From Plasmodium malariae (Eukaryota > Apicomplexa > Aconoidasida > Haemosporida > Plasmodiidae), in assembly GCF_900090045.1 (NCBI RefSeq), contig NW_021638299.1, positions 124,001-188,000 of the forward strand: 64,000 nucleotides of DNA. Reading direction: 5' to 3'. Within the stretch, counting starts at the first letter, position 1. Each line of letters begins with the position of its first letter. The position numbers and the translations under genes are program-made. Under the pieces are notes generated by a model that saw only the letters and a program-made list of their open reading frames with translations, was not told the origin of the DNA and made no database searches. Below are positions 1 to 12,909 of this stretch, piece by piece.

Positions 1-328
1 AAAATATAAATCTTTTTAAAAATATATAGATCAACAATAAGAAAAAGATTGTATTTAACATATAAACGTGCTAGAAAGTTCTAAGAGTGAACATTGAAAA
101 AATATGAATTTAATAATATACTTAAAATTATAAGCGCAAAATAATAATTTATAGATCATATTACATTTATTATTATATTTATAGATTAACAGTTATTATT
201 AATTTCAGTTTTATTTTTATTAAAAAATTTTAAATAAGGGTATCACCTTATAAATTGTATACACTTAAGTATACAGTAATTCATAAAATTCTATTAATTA
301 ATATTATATGCATAATAAAAATATATTA

Positions 329-406
329 AAACTAAAAATTAGAACAAATTCATATATTATTATTTATTGAAACTAAAAATTAGAACAAATTCATATATTA
401 TTATTT
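329..406. repeat. 37-bp perfect direct repeat, two copies
   Basis: Positions 329-365 and 370-406 are identical 37-bp copies at a 41-bp period, separated by 4 bases. Both contain the core ACTAAAAATTAGAACAAATT. No ORF spans them. A local tandem duplication is the simplest explanation. Confidence 0.9.
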
Positions 407-1980
407 TATAAATATCCTTACTTTGTTCTGAGAAAAGAAAAAAAGAAGCAACAAAATATAAATAGTAATAATGAAAAAAAAAAAAAAAAAAAAAAAAGCA
501 AGGTAGCAATTAATTTTATTCTGCAAATAGAATTAAGCCATATTTAGAAATTATAATTTAAAAAAAAAAAAGAAAAGCAAAAGTTCAAATAAAATTACTA
601 AGTTTAAAACTATTATATTAAAATATTACTAGGGTATACTTTAAAAATCATTGAATATTAAAGAATATCCTAACAATATGTTTTATACATATGTATTTTA
701 TGTATTACAGTTATATTTTTTAATATATTATTTTGTTTTATTATATAGATTAATTATATAATTCAATGAATGAGTATGGAATATGAGAAGTATTTTATTA
801 TAATATTATATATATATATAACTTAAAAACATGCGAATGAAATTTTTATTTTATTTAACAAGCTTCAACAATATATGGTGAATTATAAATTGCATTTGAA
901 AAAAATTACATATATATATTATTTCATCTATATGAAAAAAATAAAATGGGCACAGATAGAACTGTATATATTTCTAAAAAAACAGAATATATAACAAAAA
1001 TATTGTCTACGAATATCTATTTTGATATGAAAATAAAATACCCATCGGCACATATTTAAAAAAAAGAATTGGCTATTTAGAACATTTCTTATGCCAACCT
1101 TTCTTTGTATACAATATTATTTAAATAAAATTTATTTTATTTTATCTTTTTGTTTAAATACTTGTTCATAAACATATATATGGGGTTTTGCATTAAAAAT
1201 GTTTAAGTTCTTCTGTTTCATATTGTTCAGTAGTACGTTAAGTACAAGATTTTTATGATATAAATATATATGTATATATAATCGTTGCTGTTATGTGACT
1301 ATAATTAAATAAACTTTTTATATATATATTTTTTTAAATATTTTCTAAAGGCGGTTTTACCATTTTCTATAAGTTGAAGTTTGGGAAATATTTGAGTTTA
1401 TATTTTTGGTTTTCAGAAGAAACAGGTCATTTAAAACATACGTTTATTAATCTTTCTTAATAGAAGAATGTGCAAGCAACTAAGGGAAAGCTTCGGTCTT
1501 GTAAATTCTTTTAACTATATATGTTTTAAATTTAAAGGTATTTTCATAGGCTTATCAATTTAATCATTGAAATTATATACATACACACATATATATATTT
1601 TTTTTTTCAATTTTTTTATTAGAGATATATTATAATTTATTATAATATTTAATAAATAATTTATATAAACATATATTAAATATATTATTTTGGAAGAACT
1701 ATGCGTTTTTAAAAAAATTTCTGTTTATAAGCATCAATTAATTTCGTATAAATAGATTTTCCAACTATATTAATATATATGTGAATATCTCGACCAAATT
1801 ATTCCATTTATCTAAGTTATTCTTTTTAAATTTTATAAGAACATATTGTATTGTTTTATTATGTGAACTAATATTTAATGTAAATGTCAAATAATGAATT
1901 TATTTTTAGTACATATATTTGGAAATATAATAAAAAAGAGAAATATATAATATTAGTGCAACTTCGATGTGGAACATCGG

Positions 1981-2006
<26 letters not shown>
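1981..2006. repeat. (AT)13 microsatellite
   Basis: Thirteen uninterrupted AT units. They create a spurious I/Y-repeat peptide on the minus strand that should not be called a gene. Confidence 0.95.
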
Positions 2007-2011
<5 letters not shown>

Positions 2012-2805
2012 AAAAAATAATAAACCAGATATATATTTAAAATTTCAAAATATGGATACTTTCTTCCTATTGTTATTGACAAAGATGTTTGAACATATAT
2101 TTGCAGATATTTGTTTACAATGATCATAACACATTTCATCAATTTATTTGATATTGTGATATATTTTCTCATTATTTAATAATAATTATAGTAATAATAA
2201 TAATTTTGTCCGTTGCGATTTGCATAATTTAAATAATTATGAAAATCCATAAAAATATGATAAATAGTATTAAAAGGTACTGGTATTATTACGAATATAT
2301 TGTAAACATAAAATATTTAAATTTACTGTTTCTTTAATATAATACATTTTATCTTCATATATATGAAATATAAGTTAGTTATAAATGTTTAAATATAATT
2401 TAGGTAAATTCTATTATCAAATTATATTACTTTTATTATAATATATTATATTATATATTAGTGATATAGCTTATAATATATTAAATGTTTAAAAGTTGAA
2501 CACATTCAAACAATCATTGGTTAAAGATAACGTCTTATATGTTACATGGTATTTTGCGTTTTATTTTTTTGAAAAAAATAAAGCGAAGTGAAGAATTTTT
2601 TTTCCTTAGTAAATCTTTTATTGTATATTAAAATCAATAAACATATAATAACAAATTACTGTTTTCGTATTAAGCCTTTTTTAATACTAAATATTTTTTT
2701 AAGTTATATATAATTATACGCCGTTTAATTAGTCCATATTTTAATTAATATAATTTGTATGCTTCTATGGAAGAATTTTTTGTAAAATGATGAATATATA
2801 TACAC

Positions 2806-2828
2806 ATATATATATATATATATATATA
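2806..2828. repeat. (AT)n microsatellite
   Basis: Uninterrupted alternating A/T, about 23 bases, in gene-free sequence. Confidence 0.9.
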
Positions 2829-2955
2829 ATATTTTAACAATATCATAATTACAATTACTAAGTTGAAATCCACTATTAGATTAAGTGTTCTAAAAATTTT
2901 TCGAGTGTTACCTTACTTTTTTTTAATTATGCATTCACCTTCTTTTATTCATATA

Positions 2956-2989
<34 letters not shown>

Positions 2990-3789
2990 TTTTATATATT
3001 TATTTTTAGCCTCTTATGGCTTACCTTTATCGGAAAAATTATTTTTTATTTCTTGTTATAAAAAAAGAGTGTTACAGTAGCTTATACAATCTTAAGAAAA
3101 TGTACCTTTTTTTAAAAGGAATAGGTTTCAACTAGATTCGTGCTACATGGAAATAAATTAATGCGTACAAAAAATTTAAAAAGAACGTACAAAAGTAAAA
3201 AAAAAAAAAATTGTTCTATTATATATCATTCGAATAATTATACATTAATTGTTTGTTAATTAAATATGCTGCCAGAATCATTTTTTTTGATAGTATATTA
3301 AATATTAGTTGACGTACTATATTCGCAATTTCCGTTTTATTTATTTTTTTTTTAAATTAGGAATATCAACTTTTAGTTATGTTATTTGTACTAAAATGTT
3401 ATAGTAGAAAAATATTATTAAAGAGGATTTCTTATAATTAAATATTTTACCTTTCAAAATTAGAATATGGAAATATATAAAACATCAGTATATTATATAC
3501 TTTTGTTTGTTTATACTTATATGATCATGATTATTTATGTTTTATTTAATTCACATATATTAATACTCGATGGATATTTTATGTGACGAAGAGTTGGAAT
3601 ATTTTATATTTTCATTAGAATCTCCTTAAATACCTTATCAATTCTACATTTTAATTATCTTAAAGGATAATAAAAAAATTCTTTCTTAGTTGAGTGTACA
3701 TAAATGTTTATATAATTTCTTTTTGTGTGTTTAACTTCTGAGGTTAGTATTGTTTAAGGATTACCAGTACATGATACGTATGAAATGTA

Positions 3790-4600
3790 GAACGATGGAA
3801 TAAATTTAGGAATTAATGATACTCATTGTAATGACTTGAATATATCAGGAAAGCAAAACGAAAATGATAAAGAGATCTTCTTAAAAATTGAAAATTATTT
3901 AAAATATTTTCGGTGAAGGAGTTCATAAGAATAACATATGATGATCATTGAACACATTTTACTTATTGATTATATGGTACAGTAAGAAAATAGATTAATA
4001 TCAAAGGAAAAGTTATTGGTACTATGCCAATTTTTCTTATAGTTTTTGATATAGTTTCTGAAACTATTAATAAACCCACAGGATAATTTTTTTTTTGTTT
4101 TATTTAGGATCATACTGTTTTAATGAATACAGATTACGGAAAAATTTGTACGATTATTTTAGAAACTGTGATGAAGTTAATAATTGTAAAAATATCCACC
4201 ATAAAAATATTTGGAAAATGTATTATATATATGTTGGATATTTTAGTAATATATATATAAAATAAAATATAAATGGATAACATGCCTTTTTTTTTCATTC
4301 AAGTGTTTATACAGTATTGCAAAAATTATTTCAGATGTTTTAAAAATTATTGTCCGTGTGAACTCTTATATAAATTATTATGCATTGATCATTTATCTAA
4401 TGAAAGAAAAGAAGATATATTTTTGCACATATAACCACTGATCGTGACATTATACCTTCAAGTTAAAAAGGAGCAAAAATTGATATATGATTCTTTTTAT
4501 GTTATTATGTTAGTTGCTTTTAGACTGTTATATTTATTTTTTCATGTTTTTCATTTTTTATAAAGCTTATATAAACTTAATTAGAAAAATATAAATATTT
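3790..4600 (+). pseudogene. pir-family pseudogene (decayed PIR protein)
   Basis: This is a degenerate member of the Plasmodium interspersed repeat (pir/vir) superfamily of variant proteins. Pieces of the usual PIR order can be followed through stops and frame changes. First is an N-terminal part ending in FLKIENYLKYF. Next, around 4108-4220, is LYDYFRNCDEVNN, resembling the mid-domain (D/N)LYDYFKN motif. Around 4314-4400 comes a Cys-rich run, YCKNYFRCFKNYCPCELL followed by KLLC, which matches the pre-membrane Cys cluster. A hydrophobic F/L/V-rich segment around 4490-4570 fits the membrane span. Several in-frame stops and frame shifts show it is dead. Purine bias on the plus strand supports former coding. 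The family call is good; the ends are approximate. Confidence 0.72.
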
Positions 4601-4609
4601 TGTGTTATT

Positions 4610-5320
4610 ATTTATAATTTATGGTTCGTAAATGCTTTAATTATAATGTAAATATATTATTTATCCGTTATAATTTTAATTTATAATATTATTTACACTC
4701 ATTGGTTCTTTGTTATATAAAAAGTTATTAAAGGAAAAAGTATTAAGAAAAATACATGTTTAAAAATTATGAACATACACTATTAGAGGACATATTAGAA
4801 AAATTTCACAAGTTATAACGAAATAGGTTATTACACATAGATTATCTCCGCATATGCCCCTTATTCTTTTAATATCAAATGAAATATAAACTCTTTAGAA
4901 TAAATATATTAGGAAGCATACAAATTAGAATTTAACTCCGTAATTATATTTTATAAAATCATATATAAAACGTAGAGAGAAAGGTATATTCAAAGGTAGT
5001 AAGTTATTATATTTAAAATTACATATGATAATTAGGACAAAAAAATAAATGATGAAGCTCAGAACTAAAATAGAAGCAAATAAAGCAATGTGAAGGTCCT
5101 GAAAAATAAAAAACATTGGAAATGTAAAAGAGACGTATAAGAAAAACTTACTAAAATATTAATAAGATAAGATGAACATATAAATAGAAATGAATATATA
5201 CAAATGAAATAAATTGTGAAAGCAGAGAAACAAATATGAATTAGTAACTTAGTAGAAAGGGGAAAAAAGCTTATAAAATTAAACTATATAAGGATATCAT
5301 ATATATTTTAGGGATATGGA
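4610..5320. other. No supported gene
   Basis: Sequence between pir remnants. A 63-codon minus-strand frame (4925-5116) encodes a hydrophobic peptide, but it has no family signature and may be chance or a membrane-exon relic. Confidence 0.4.
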
Positions 5321-5329
5321 AAATATTTT

Positions 5330-6210
5330 TCACTTTTTTGCTTGTATGGTGAACTGTAAAATGGAAAAATGAGGTTTATAGAAGATTTTTTCAAGGAAAA
5401 AAAACAAAAATATTTGAACTTATTCAAAAAGAAACTAGGATGGGGAAGTCGATAAATAGCAACATTTATTATGGATATTATAAATTGTAAGAAAGAAATA
5501 TTATTTTAAAGAAAACTCACGAGCAAATAAACTTATATTGTTGTTTAAAATTATTTATGTTAGAAATTCATTTACATAAAGGTTGTTATATATAACATTC
5601 GAGGAATAATTCATATATTTTTTGAAGGGGAAAGTTATTCCTTACATGAGGAATATGAAAAAATGAACTAAAAATTAGATATAAGTATTTAAGTATATTA
5701 ATGAATGGGAATAAGGATGTAATTTATCTTTATTATTATCAATTTTATTATGTAAAAAGAATTATATTTTTAAAATAATACACTAACAAATAAAGGAAAG
5801 AATTAATAAAAAAACTAATATTGAAATAATTAGACTTTAATGGAAATGTTATATGTAATATGCTATACAACTTTTTTTTGTGAAAATAATATTATAAAAA
5901 TAGGCGTTAATGTGTTTAAATTATGAAGAAGTTAAATATATTCTGCATACTATAGATATTTTAGAAAAAAAAATGTCAATAGAACACTAGAAATAAAATA
6001 TGTTGTTGCTATTATAGAAAAAATAGAGATACGACTGTGTATTATTTATCATTTGAAATGTTAATTACGGAATAATATAACTTCGAATGCAGATATTAAT
6101 GGATAAATCACCAAGAGTATAAGTGAAAGCAAGTATTATTTAAAAAAAAAAAATATTAAAAATGTAGAAATCAATGAAGAATATACTGATAAAGTTATGT
6201 ATTGTATATA
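5330..6210 (+). other. Purine-rich, possibly decayed coding stretch
   Basis: The plus strand is clearly A/G-biased, as former Plasmodium coding strands are, and short Lys/Glu-rich peptides appear in changing frames. One piece near 5365 reads KNEVYRRFFQGKK. One near 6160-6205 reads KNVEINEEYTDKV. The latter resembles VEINEEYTQNVE in the STP1 pseudogene tail near 25.7 kb and NNEEYTDDIF in the STP1 fragment near 12.86 kb. It may therefore be an STP1 C-terminal relic, but stops are frequent and most of it is not alignable by eye. Confidence 0.3.
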
Positions 6211-6225
6211 TATATAATTGTTTCA

Positions 6226-6504
6226 TTACTTGTATAATATATTACTAAAATACTCCACATCAGTTCTGTGTAAATTCATTATATTATAATATATCCATTC
6301 AGTTATATATGAACAACAATCAATAGAAGAACTCACTGTACTCAAAACGTCAGGTGAATTCTTTAAATTAGTTGCAATTTTGGAGCAAATCAATATAATT
6401 TGGTCGTTACCATCCAGCAAAATTATCTTATCACAATACTTAATACAAGTGGACACATATATTTCCTTGTTGCTCAATGTTTCATATATATTATATACAG
6501 ACAA
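6226..6504 (-). pseudogene. pir-family N-terminal fragment
   Basis: This 92-codon open frame carries a clear PIR N-terminal domain piece. The order is CIKYCDKI, a short linker, ICSKIATNLKNSPDVL, then DCCSYITEWIYYNIMNLH. That is the family pattern of an 'IC.k...nL' helix followed by a Cys-Cys-Tyr-Leu/Ile...Trp-(I/L)Tyr core. It stops soon afterwards and no mid-domain, membrane span or cytoplasmic exon follows on the minus strand. It lies 3' of another pir remnant in the same orientation. It could be a separate truncated copy or a duplicated N-terminal segment. The PIR assignment is firm; expression is unlikely. Confidence 0.72.
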
Positions 6505-6704
6505 ATTTTATAGGATATAATCCTGATAATTAAGGTGAAAAAATTAATTATATATTAACATTTAATTTTCATTTTCAAAAAACATTTTATACAGCTTGAT
6601 AAAATATTGTATATTAAAATAAAGAGTTATAAAAAATGTTTAAATAAAAAGTGATATATAGTATACACTGTCATGATTTTCTTGAAGAACTGAATCAGTA
6701 GTTT

Positions 6705-7349
6705 TTGAAGGAAGGAGTCAACATTCATCTGATATTTTTTAAGAACTTTTTTCCTTTTATTTTTCTATATATGTTTAATTTTTGGCTATTCTGGAAATGT
6801 TTTTTTTCTGAAGTATTCTTCCTTTTCTTTGTAAGAATTAAATTTGATCCAAATTTTGTTCAATGCATGCAAAAATTTACAATTTTTTGTTTTATAATAA
6901 TTGATCATGCCTTTCTTAAAATAATTAACACATTTCCTATGGTAATTAATGTATACTTCTTAGTTACTTTCTTCAGATATAATTTTATTATAATTATCAT
7001 ACAAACAGTAAAGTATATTTATTTGTTCATATTTATCATCTTTTACGTTATATAATTTTTCGTTAAATATAGTGTAACTTCCTAACTTAGGATAATCGGA
7101 ATCAAATAGTTAACCAAGAAGGTCAATAAAATATATAGCACTATTATTAGTTCCTCTTAAACTATCGTTTAACCAGTAATTCAAATATTCAAAATACTTA
7201 CTTTTCATAGGCTTTTTATCTTGAAAATTAGTCAAAAACAAAAGATATGTAATAAAATATCTACAAATATGTTTAAAGTTACTTAGGCTATTTGAATCGA
7301 ACTGTTCATATTTACTATGTGTATTAGTAAATTTAGATAAATTGTGCAC
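6705..7349 (-). pseudogene. pir-family pseudogene
   Basis: The 5' part (7349 down to 7110) encodes a PIR-like N-terminal region. ICRYFITYLLFLTNF leads into YFEYLNYWLNDSLRG, the family's YLnYWLyd core. After a stop, the frame resumes near 7055-6760 as LYDNYNKIISEESN, RKCVNYFKKGMINYY and NCKFLHALNKIW. These have the Cys spacing of the PIR mid-domain. At least two stops interrupt it and no transmembrane exon is evident. The 116-codon plus-strand frame over 6705-7055 is the antisense shadow of this relic. It sits between two other minus-strand pir pieces. Confidence 0.7.
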
Positions 7350-7501
7350 ACTATCTTAAGTATAACTAGAAATAGTTTTATGTATATATAAATCATGAAA
7401 AATGTTATACTGAAAATAGGTAGAATAATGAAAATAAATAAGTACATACATACTTTCTTTCAAGAAAATATTTTTTATTGCATATGAGAAGTAGTGGAGT
7501 A

Positions 7502-8290
7502 TTATAATAAAAAATTATAAAATATTTTTATATGGAAAAAAGATAATTCATTTATATTTATTAAGTTTCCACTCTCATATGATCCATATACTTGTTTGTT
7601 GCATAATTTTGTTTCTTCTTGATATAATTGTGATAAAATTTCTTGTTCTATTGTGAATAAGGAGTTTTGAGAATTATCAATATATTTCTGTTTCAGGAAA
7701 CTTAACTTCCCTTCTTCAAATTTATTTTGAAAATTAATTATTTCATCCATATAAACTCATTTTGATTTTGAATGATGATAACTTAGTTTTTCCTTGTATA
7801 AATGAAAAATGTGCTTTATATAAGATCTGTATTTTTCTACTTTTCTGGATACATTATTTGTCAATATGTCTTTTATATTCTCATAATAATCTAAAAATTC
7901 ATATAATTTTTTCTTATTTATTAATTCTTCCATACTAAATATTCTCAGAAATTTTTCATTATTCTAATCCTTTTCTTTTTTAAAAGTATTTCTTTTATCT
8001 AAAGTTTTTTGGAATTTATTGTAGAGTCAATGGATATTATGGAAGTTACAATTTTTGTCTCTTATTTTCTCATATAACCAATAGGTCAAATAGTCACAAC
8101 ATAATTTATTACTAATATCAGTATCTAATGGACAATATCTATCAAAATTATTTAATATATTTTCTATATTACTGCATAGTTTAAAGATTGAAGGGTCCAA
8201 CATAGGTTTAATATCAGCTCTAAGGGTCTTATCACACGCTTGAGAAGTACCAATTGAATTTTCATTATCGAGGAGGTTATATATCTAATA
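7502..8290 (-). pseudogene. PIR-like pseudogene, most 5' of the minus-strand group
   Basis: Reading minus from about 8280, the N-terminal region shows ACDKTLRADIKPM, then LCSNIENILNNF, then CCDYLTYWLYEKIRD. This is the Cys / Cys-helix / Cys-Tyr-Leu-x-Tyr-Trp-Leu-Tyr pattern of PIR proteins. It continues, after in-frame stops near 8030 and 7965, as Lys/Tyr-rich helical sequence with VEKYRSYIKHIFHLY. A stop near 7757 precedes an open 82-codon end with LFTIEQEILSQLYQEE and a lone Cys. There is no recognisable membrane span, so the 3' half is less certainly PIR. At least three stops make it a pseudogene. Confidence 0.65.
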
Positions 8291-8490
8291 TTATTTTGAA
8301 TTTACAGTATATTCAATATATTAATAAAAATATACAAATGCATTTTTTCTCATTTTAATGAATTAATTTTTTTCTTTATTTAACAGGTATTAATATATAC
8401 TAATTAAATTATATAAATATCAATATTTATAGAAAATGGTAATATGCTTCTTCACTCAATGATAATTTAGGATATGTATCCAACTTTTCA

Positions 8491-11400
8491 GCACTTATAT
8501 TAATTAAAATATTAAAGGATGCTAATGAATATTTCAGCAGCCACGTATACACAGAAATATTACACAATTTATTGATGTACATTAGATTTTACTAGTAATA
8601 ATAAATAGGTATGAGTATTTTATAGATAGGAGAATTCTTTAATTGTATCTTATGCCTTATATATGGTTGTTTTGCTAATATCATGATACAAGAAGGTTTT
8701 TAGCTATACTAAGTGTTAAATGCATTCTTCGCTTATAAATTTACAAGTAAAATATAATATTACAGAGTAAATTTTTAAGATGCAAACCTTTAGTTTATAT
8801 ATACCTTATATACTTCCATTAAAATGTTATGTAATAGGAGATATATATTTTTTAATGTATATATATATATATACATATTTATTTACCATATATGTTGTAT
8901 TCTGATTTTTATTTAACTTTTCTTTTTTTTCTTATAATATATGTTCTAAAGATAAATTTTGACATTTTAATGTTTATCTCATTATATAAAATCATTTAGC
9001 TTTTATGTTTAGAACTACATTTTTCTTTAAATATTTAGAAAAGTTTCCTTTAAGAGTTAGATTATTAAATATCTTAGTTACCTACATAAAAGATCTATTT
9101 TAAATAACATCATAATATGTCAGCATTACATTAATGATAATTTAAGTAGAATAAGAATATATTTAACAGAAACTTTAGGAAGAACTGCATGGGTAGTAAT
9201 AAATATATTTTCAATTAAGCAGTATGATTGATAACATAAGAATATTTCTTTACTAAAAAAAAATAATTTCTTTTATTAGAAAAAACATATAAAGACTATA
9301 TAAATGTTAATTATTATTCGCTTCTTCGTATAATTTATTTGTGTGATAATATTATTAACTATAACTTTTTTTATACAATTAGTCAGAGCAGGAAATACAA
9401 ATAATTAGGAAATTTTTTTTTTTTTAAGAAGCCATATTTTATCACCTTCTGTTAGAATTAAATTATTTAAATAAAACTAGTATATGTGATAATTTAACAA
9501 AAAAATTGAAAAATATAATTAATATATGATAAGGTTCCATGTAATATGATATATATATATATATAAATACACGTGTTGAACAAATTACTTATTTTAAAAG
9601 AAAATTAGTGATAAAATTTTTTCTTAAAATCTATATTGATTTATAATAATTAACCATACAGTATCATTTATGAGAATACATTAAGTAACATTAATGAAAA
9701 AAACACATTTTTATTTTTTTTTGAAAAGAACCTTAATAGTGAACAATGTAAAATTTTGATATTATCAATATGTAAAATGGATAGAAATAGAAAAAATAAT
9801 TTTCTTTTATTTTACAAGATTTAGACATTTTATGAAATAATACTACTACTGTTTATATAAAATTGTGTCAAATAAATGTATCGTTTATATAATAAATTGT
9901 CATTTGTATACAATGTATTATTATTTATGTTTTTAAAGTATTCCCTTTTACATTTATTAAAATTTATATTGTTCTTATAGTTTCTAATTCTATATTAGGA
10001 GAAATTATATATTAGTACAACACCTTGAGTATACATAATAAAATAGTACACAAATGGAATATTTTAAGATATAAATAATAAAGTAAAATAAAAGAAGTAA
10101 AACTTTCGTTATTTTCATAGAAAATTTAAACTTTATTATATGTTATTGTAAATGTACAAAAAAAGTGAATAAACAATAATTTCAATATTTTTATTTATTT
10201 TTTTTTAGTTTTTTAAATTTTAAAATAATTTTTTTCTTTTGTTCATTATATGCCCAAAGCAGTATTACAACTGTTTGAAATAAATTTAACAAAAAAAAAA
10301 GAGATATTTTATGATGCACATAATTTGCTTCTAATATTGTGGTACCAATTTTTATTTTATTTTTCTGATACTGAATTTTATTTTGCATGTAAAATATTAA
10401 GTATATTATAATAAATACTTCAAAAATATCAAACAATAATTATAATTAAAAAATATTTCTACTGCATATTTTTATTAAAGATAAATAGTATTACATAAAA
10501 TATATATTAATATTTCCTAATTTTTTCCGTATATATATGTATTTTAATATAATAACGATATTAATAAATTTATATACTTAAAAAGAGAGGATGATTGAAT
10601 TTATAGATCATTGAATATTGTGGAGCGAAAGAAACATTTGCAGCTTTATACTAAAAGAATTATTTGTAGTACCTTATTTAAATGTTTTACATCTAAAAAT
10701 TAACATGAAGTGAATACTTAACAATAAAATTTTAAGAAATTAATACTATAATATTTTTTTACTTTAGTTTTTTTAAAAATAAATTGAAGCTAAAATATTT
10801 TATTATAAGTATATGGAACTTTAAAAAAAGTGCACCGTTATAAGCATTTTTTCTTTTTATTATCGGAATGCTTACATACATATGTATGTTAATTTTAATG
10901 AAATTAATTTTAAAAATTTCTTTTTGAAAATATATTTTGTAAATTATTAAATTATGCTGAAATTCTTAATTTGTACAAATTATTTTTTTAAAACAAGAAT
11001 TTGAGTAAATATAAACTCATTTTTTGAATAAAATTATAAGGAATGTAGCTCGAGAAGATTGCATGCATATAGCGTGTAAGATGATATAATAAATTTGATA
11101 CTATTTATAATTATTGATGTGATTGTATAACTTATCAAAGCTAAAATTGGGTATATAACATATTATTGTACTTTGTAAAATTTCACAATGGTATATATTT
11201 GAAACGAAAAATAATATGATTAATAAAGATCTTTTTATTTATTATTAACTCTAATGAATAAATGATATATATATATATGAGAAATATTTATCGCTTATTC
11301 GACTACTTTTAAAGGTATTTATTCTCCTTAAAACATTAACGCAGGATATAATAAAAATTATAAATTCCTTTTTTATAAATACTTCAAAATTTATAAAATT
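8491..11400. other. Gene-free A+T-rich stretch
   Basis: Nothing here has family signatures. The 81-codon minus-strand frame at 10191-10436 is low-complexity K/I/F sequence and I do not call it. The N-terminal exon expected for the pir relic that follows could not be located. Confidence 0.5.
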
Positions 11401-11423
11401 ATTATTAATTTATAATAAATGTA

Positions 11424-12180
11424 ATGGAAAATAAAGGAATAATAATAAGAGTAATTATTTCAATTATTAAAATACCATCTCTTTATATAATATACAATTT
11501 CTTCTATGAATTAAGGGCACATATATATCATATGTATGTTAATTATATTAGTACGTACAAAAAATATATGAAAGAATATTGTCTATACTATAGCAAGGGG
11601 AGTTATATTTTAAAAGGAAAATGTTTGTATTATTTTAAATGTGATAAAAATATAAACTGAATGTACTATTATCCTATTAAATTGTAATCTTCAATCATCT
11701 CATGAATATTCAGAACAAATATATGTAGCATTAATTGTTGAATGTAATGTTACTCTTGAATGTATAAATTTTTACAAATGGTTAAGTAAAAAGTTGACAT
11801 GCGATTTTTTTATCATTTTAATTTTAACTGATTTTACTCTTCTGGTTCTAGTTTTCCAATTTTTTTTATTTTATAAAGTAAATGTACATTCCCTTTAAAA
11901 TAGAAATGATTTTTATATGTCTATATATTCTATATTTCTTAAAAAAATATTTTTATAAAAAAAAAAAAATATTATATATATTTTATGTTTGCTTTTGAAT
12001 ATTAGTTTAATCCTCTTAGATTTTGGTTAAATGGGAAAAATATAAAGAGAGAAAAATAAGTAAAATTATGAAACATCTAAGAAGAATTTATTAGCCAAAA
12101 TTCAAAAAATGAATAAAACTATTCGTGAAGAGAATCAATGTATGTTATTATTCTATATTTACAACTTTTAATTTAGCAAA
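11424..12180 (+). pseudogene. pir-family pseudogene, C-terminal half
   Basis: An open 78-codon start encodes YVNYISTYKKYMKEYCLYY and then GKCLYYFKCDKN. This is the PIR C-terminal 'YvnYI..ly' helix and the Cys-x-x-YFKCdk cluster. After a stop the downstream sequence supplies a Cys/Leu-rich segment and a hydrophobic run, FFIILILTDFTLLVLVFQFF, that fits the membrane span (about 11800-11870). Near 12005 comes FNPLRFWLNGKNIKREK, matching the cytoplasmic 'FtPfgsWl..k..kkk' that follows the PIR membrane helix. The N-terminal half is missing or beyond recognition. Stops after the Cys cluster and in the tail show it is non-functional. Confidence 0.7.
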
Positions 12181-12429
12181 TAAAAAAAAAGATGCTTGCG
12201 GAAAGGTAAATCCAGATAAAAATAAAATATTTTATATAAGTGTAGGAGTTTAGTAAAAAAAAAAAAAAAAAAATATAGTGAGCATATTGTATGCATACAT
12301 AATTAAGAACAATTTTATGTTAGAAACTTAATGATTCCTTAAATCTTTTATTTATGTAACATCGTTTCTAATACTATATTATGCACTAATCTAATATCTA
12401 TATCTATATATATATATATATAGTACTGA

Positions 12430-12900
12430 ATTCAATGAAGATATATCAATGATAATTATGGATCGCTTATAAGATAAAGAACATTTAGAAGAATACTATA
12501 AGCGTAAAAGAAAACTATTAATGGAAAAAGTTTTTGTTTTGATATATATAATGTTATTTGAGGAACGCATAAAAGTAGATCCACCAGGAAAAAAGAAGTA
12601 TTTTTAGATTCTTCAATCAAAAAGTTCATGGGATTATAATATCTCAATGAGAACTCAAAATTTACAAAAGCTACGGAATAAATGAAAAGCATTTATGTTG
12701 AAAATATTTAAAGTATGTAAATTCACGAGCATTAATTGAAGAACCTTTTGAGCACATGGTAAATCGTTTGATGAGATATAATAAAAATGCGCATATAATT
12801 TAGAATAATGAATATATATTCCTCTAAAAATAGATGGAAACAATGAATCAGAAATAATGAAGAATATACAGATGACATATTTGTAAGTAGATATAAAAAA
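12430..12900 (+). pseudogene. STP1 (SURFIN-like) C-terminal fragment
   Basis: Frame pieces include NEDISMIIMDRL, LEEYYKRKRKLLMEKVF, VLIYIMLFEERIKVD and, after frame breaks, an LDSSIKKF-like stretch and NNEEYTDDIFVSRYKK. Their order matches the C-terminal domain of STP1 proteins, where a 'sLInie..' segment precedes a (Y)KKKLL.K...LV.M.vLEE. helix and an LDSSIN-type motif. The same order is seen in the minus-strand STP1 pseudogene at 25.6-28.0 kb. Only the C-terminal exon is represented, and numerous stops make it a relic. The minus-strand frames at 12456-12843 are antisense shadows. It follows a pir relic in the same orientation. Confidence 0.55.
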
Positions 12901-12909
12901 AAAAAAAAA

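Larger units (their letters stand above)
1..3780. other. Gene-free A+T-rich stretch
   Basis: I see no coding region I can defend here. Open frames are short and built from I/Y/F/N/K codons, as expected by chance in DNA this A+T-rich. The stretch holds a 37-bp direct repeat, (AT)n tracts and homopolymer runs. It reads as ordinary subtelomeric intergenic sequence. Confidence 0.6.

Noticed and set aside
1906..2172. 88-codon minus-strand frame
   Set aside because: Runs through the (AT)13 microsatellite; IYIYIY composition indicates chance.
6705..7055. 116-codon plus-strand Phe-rich frame
   Set aside because: Antisense of the minus-strand pir relic, whose Cys spacing is recognisable.
12456..12843. 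Two minus-strand frames of 78 and 62 codons
   Set aside because: Antisense of the plus-strand STP1 C-terminal relic.
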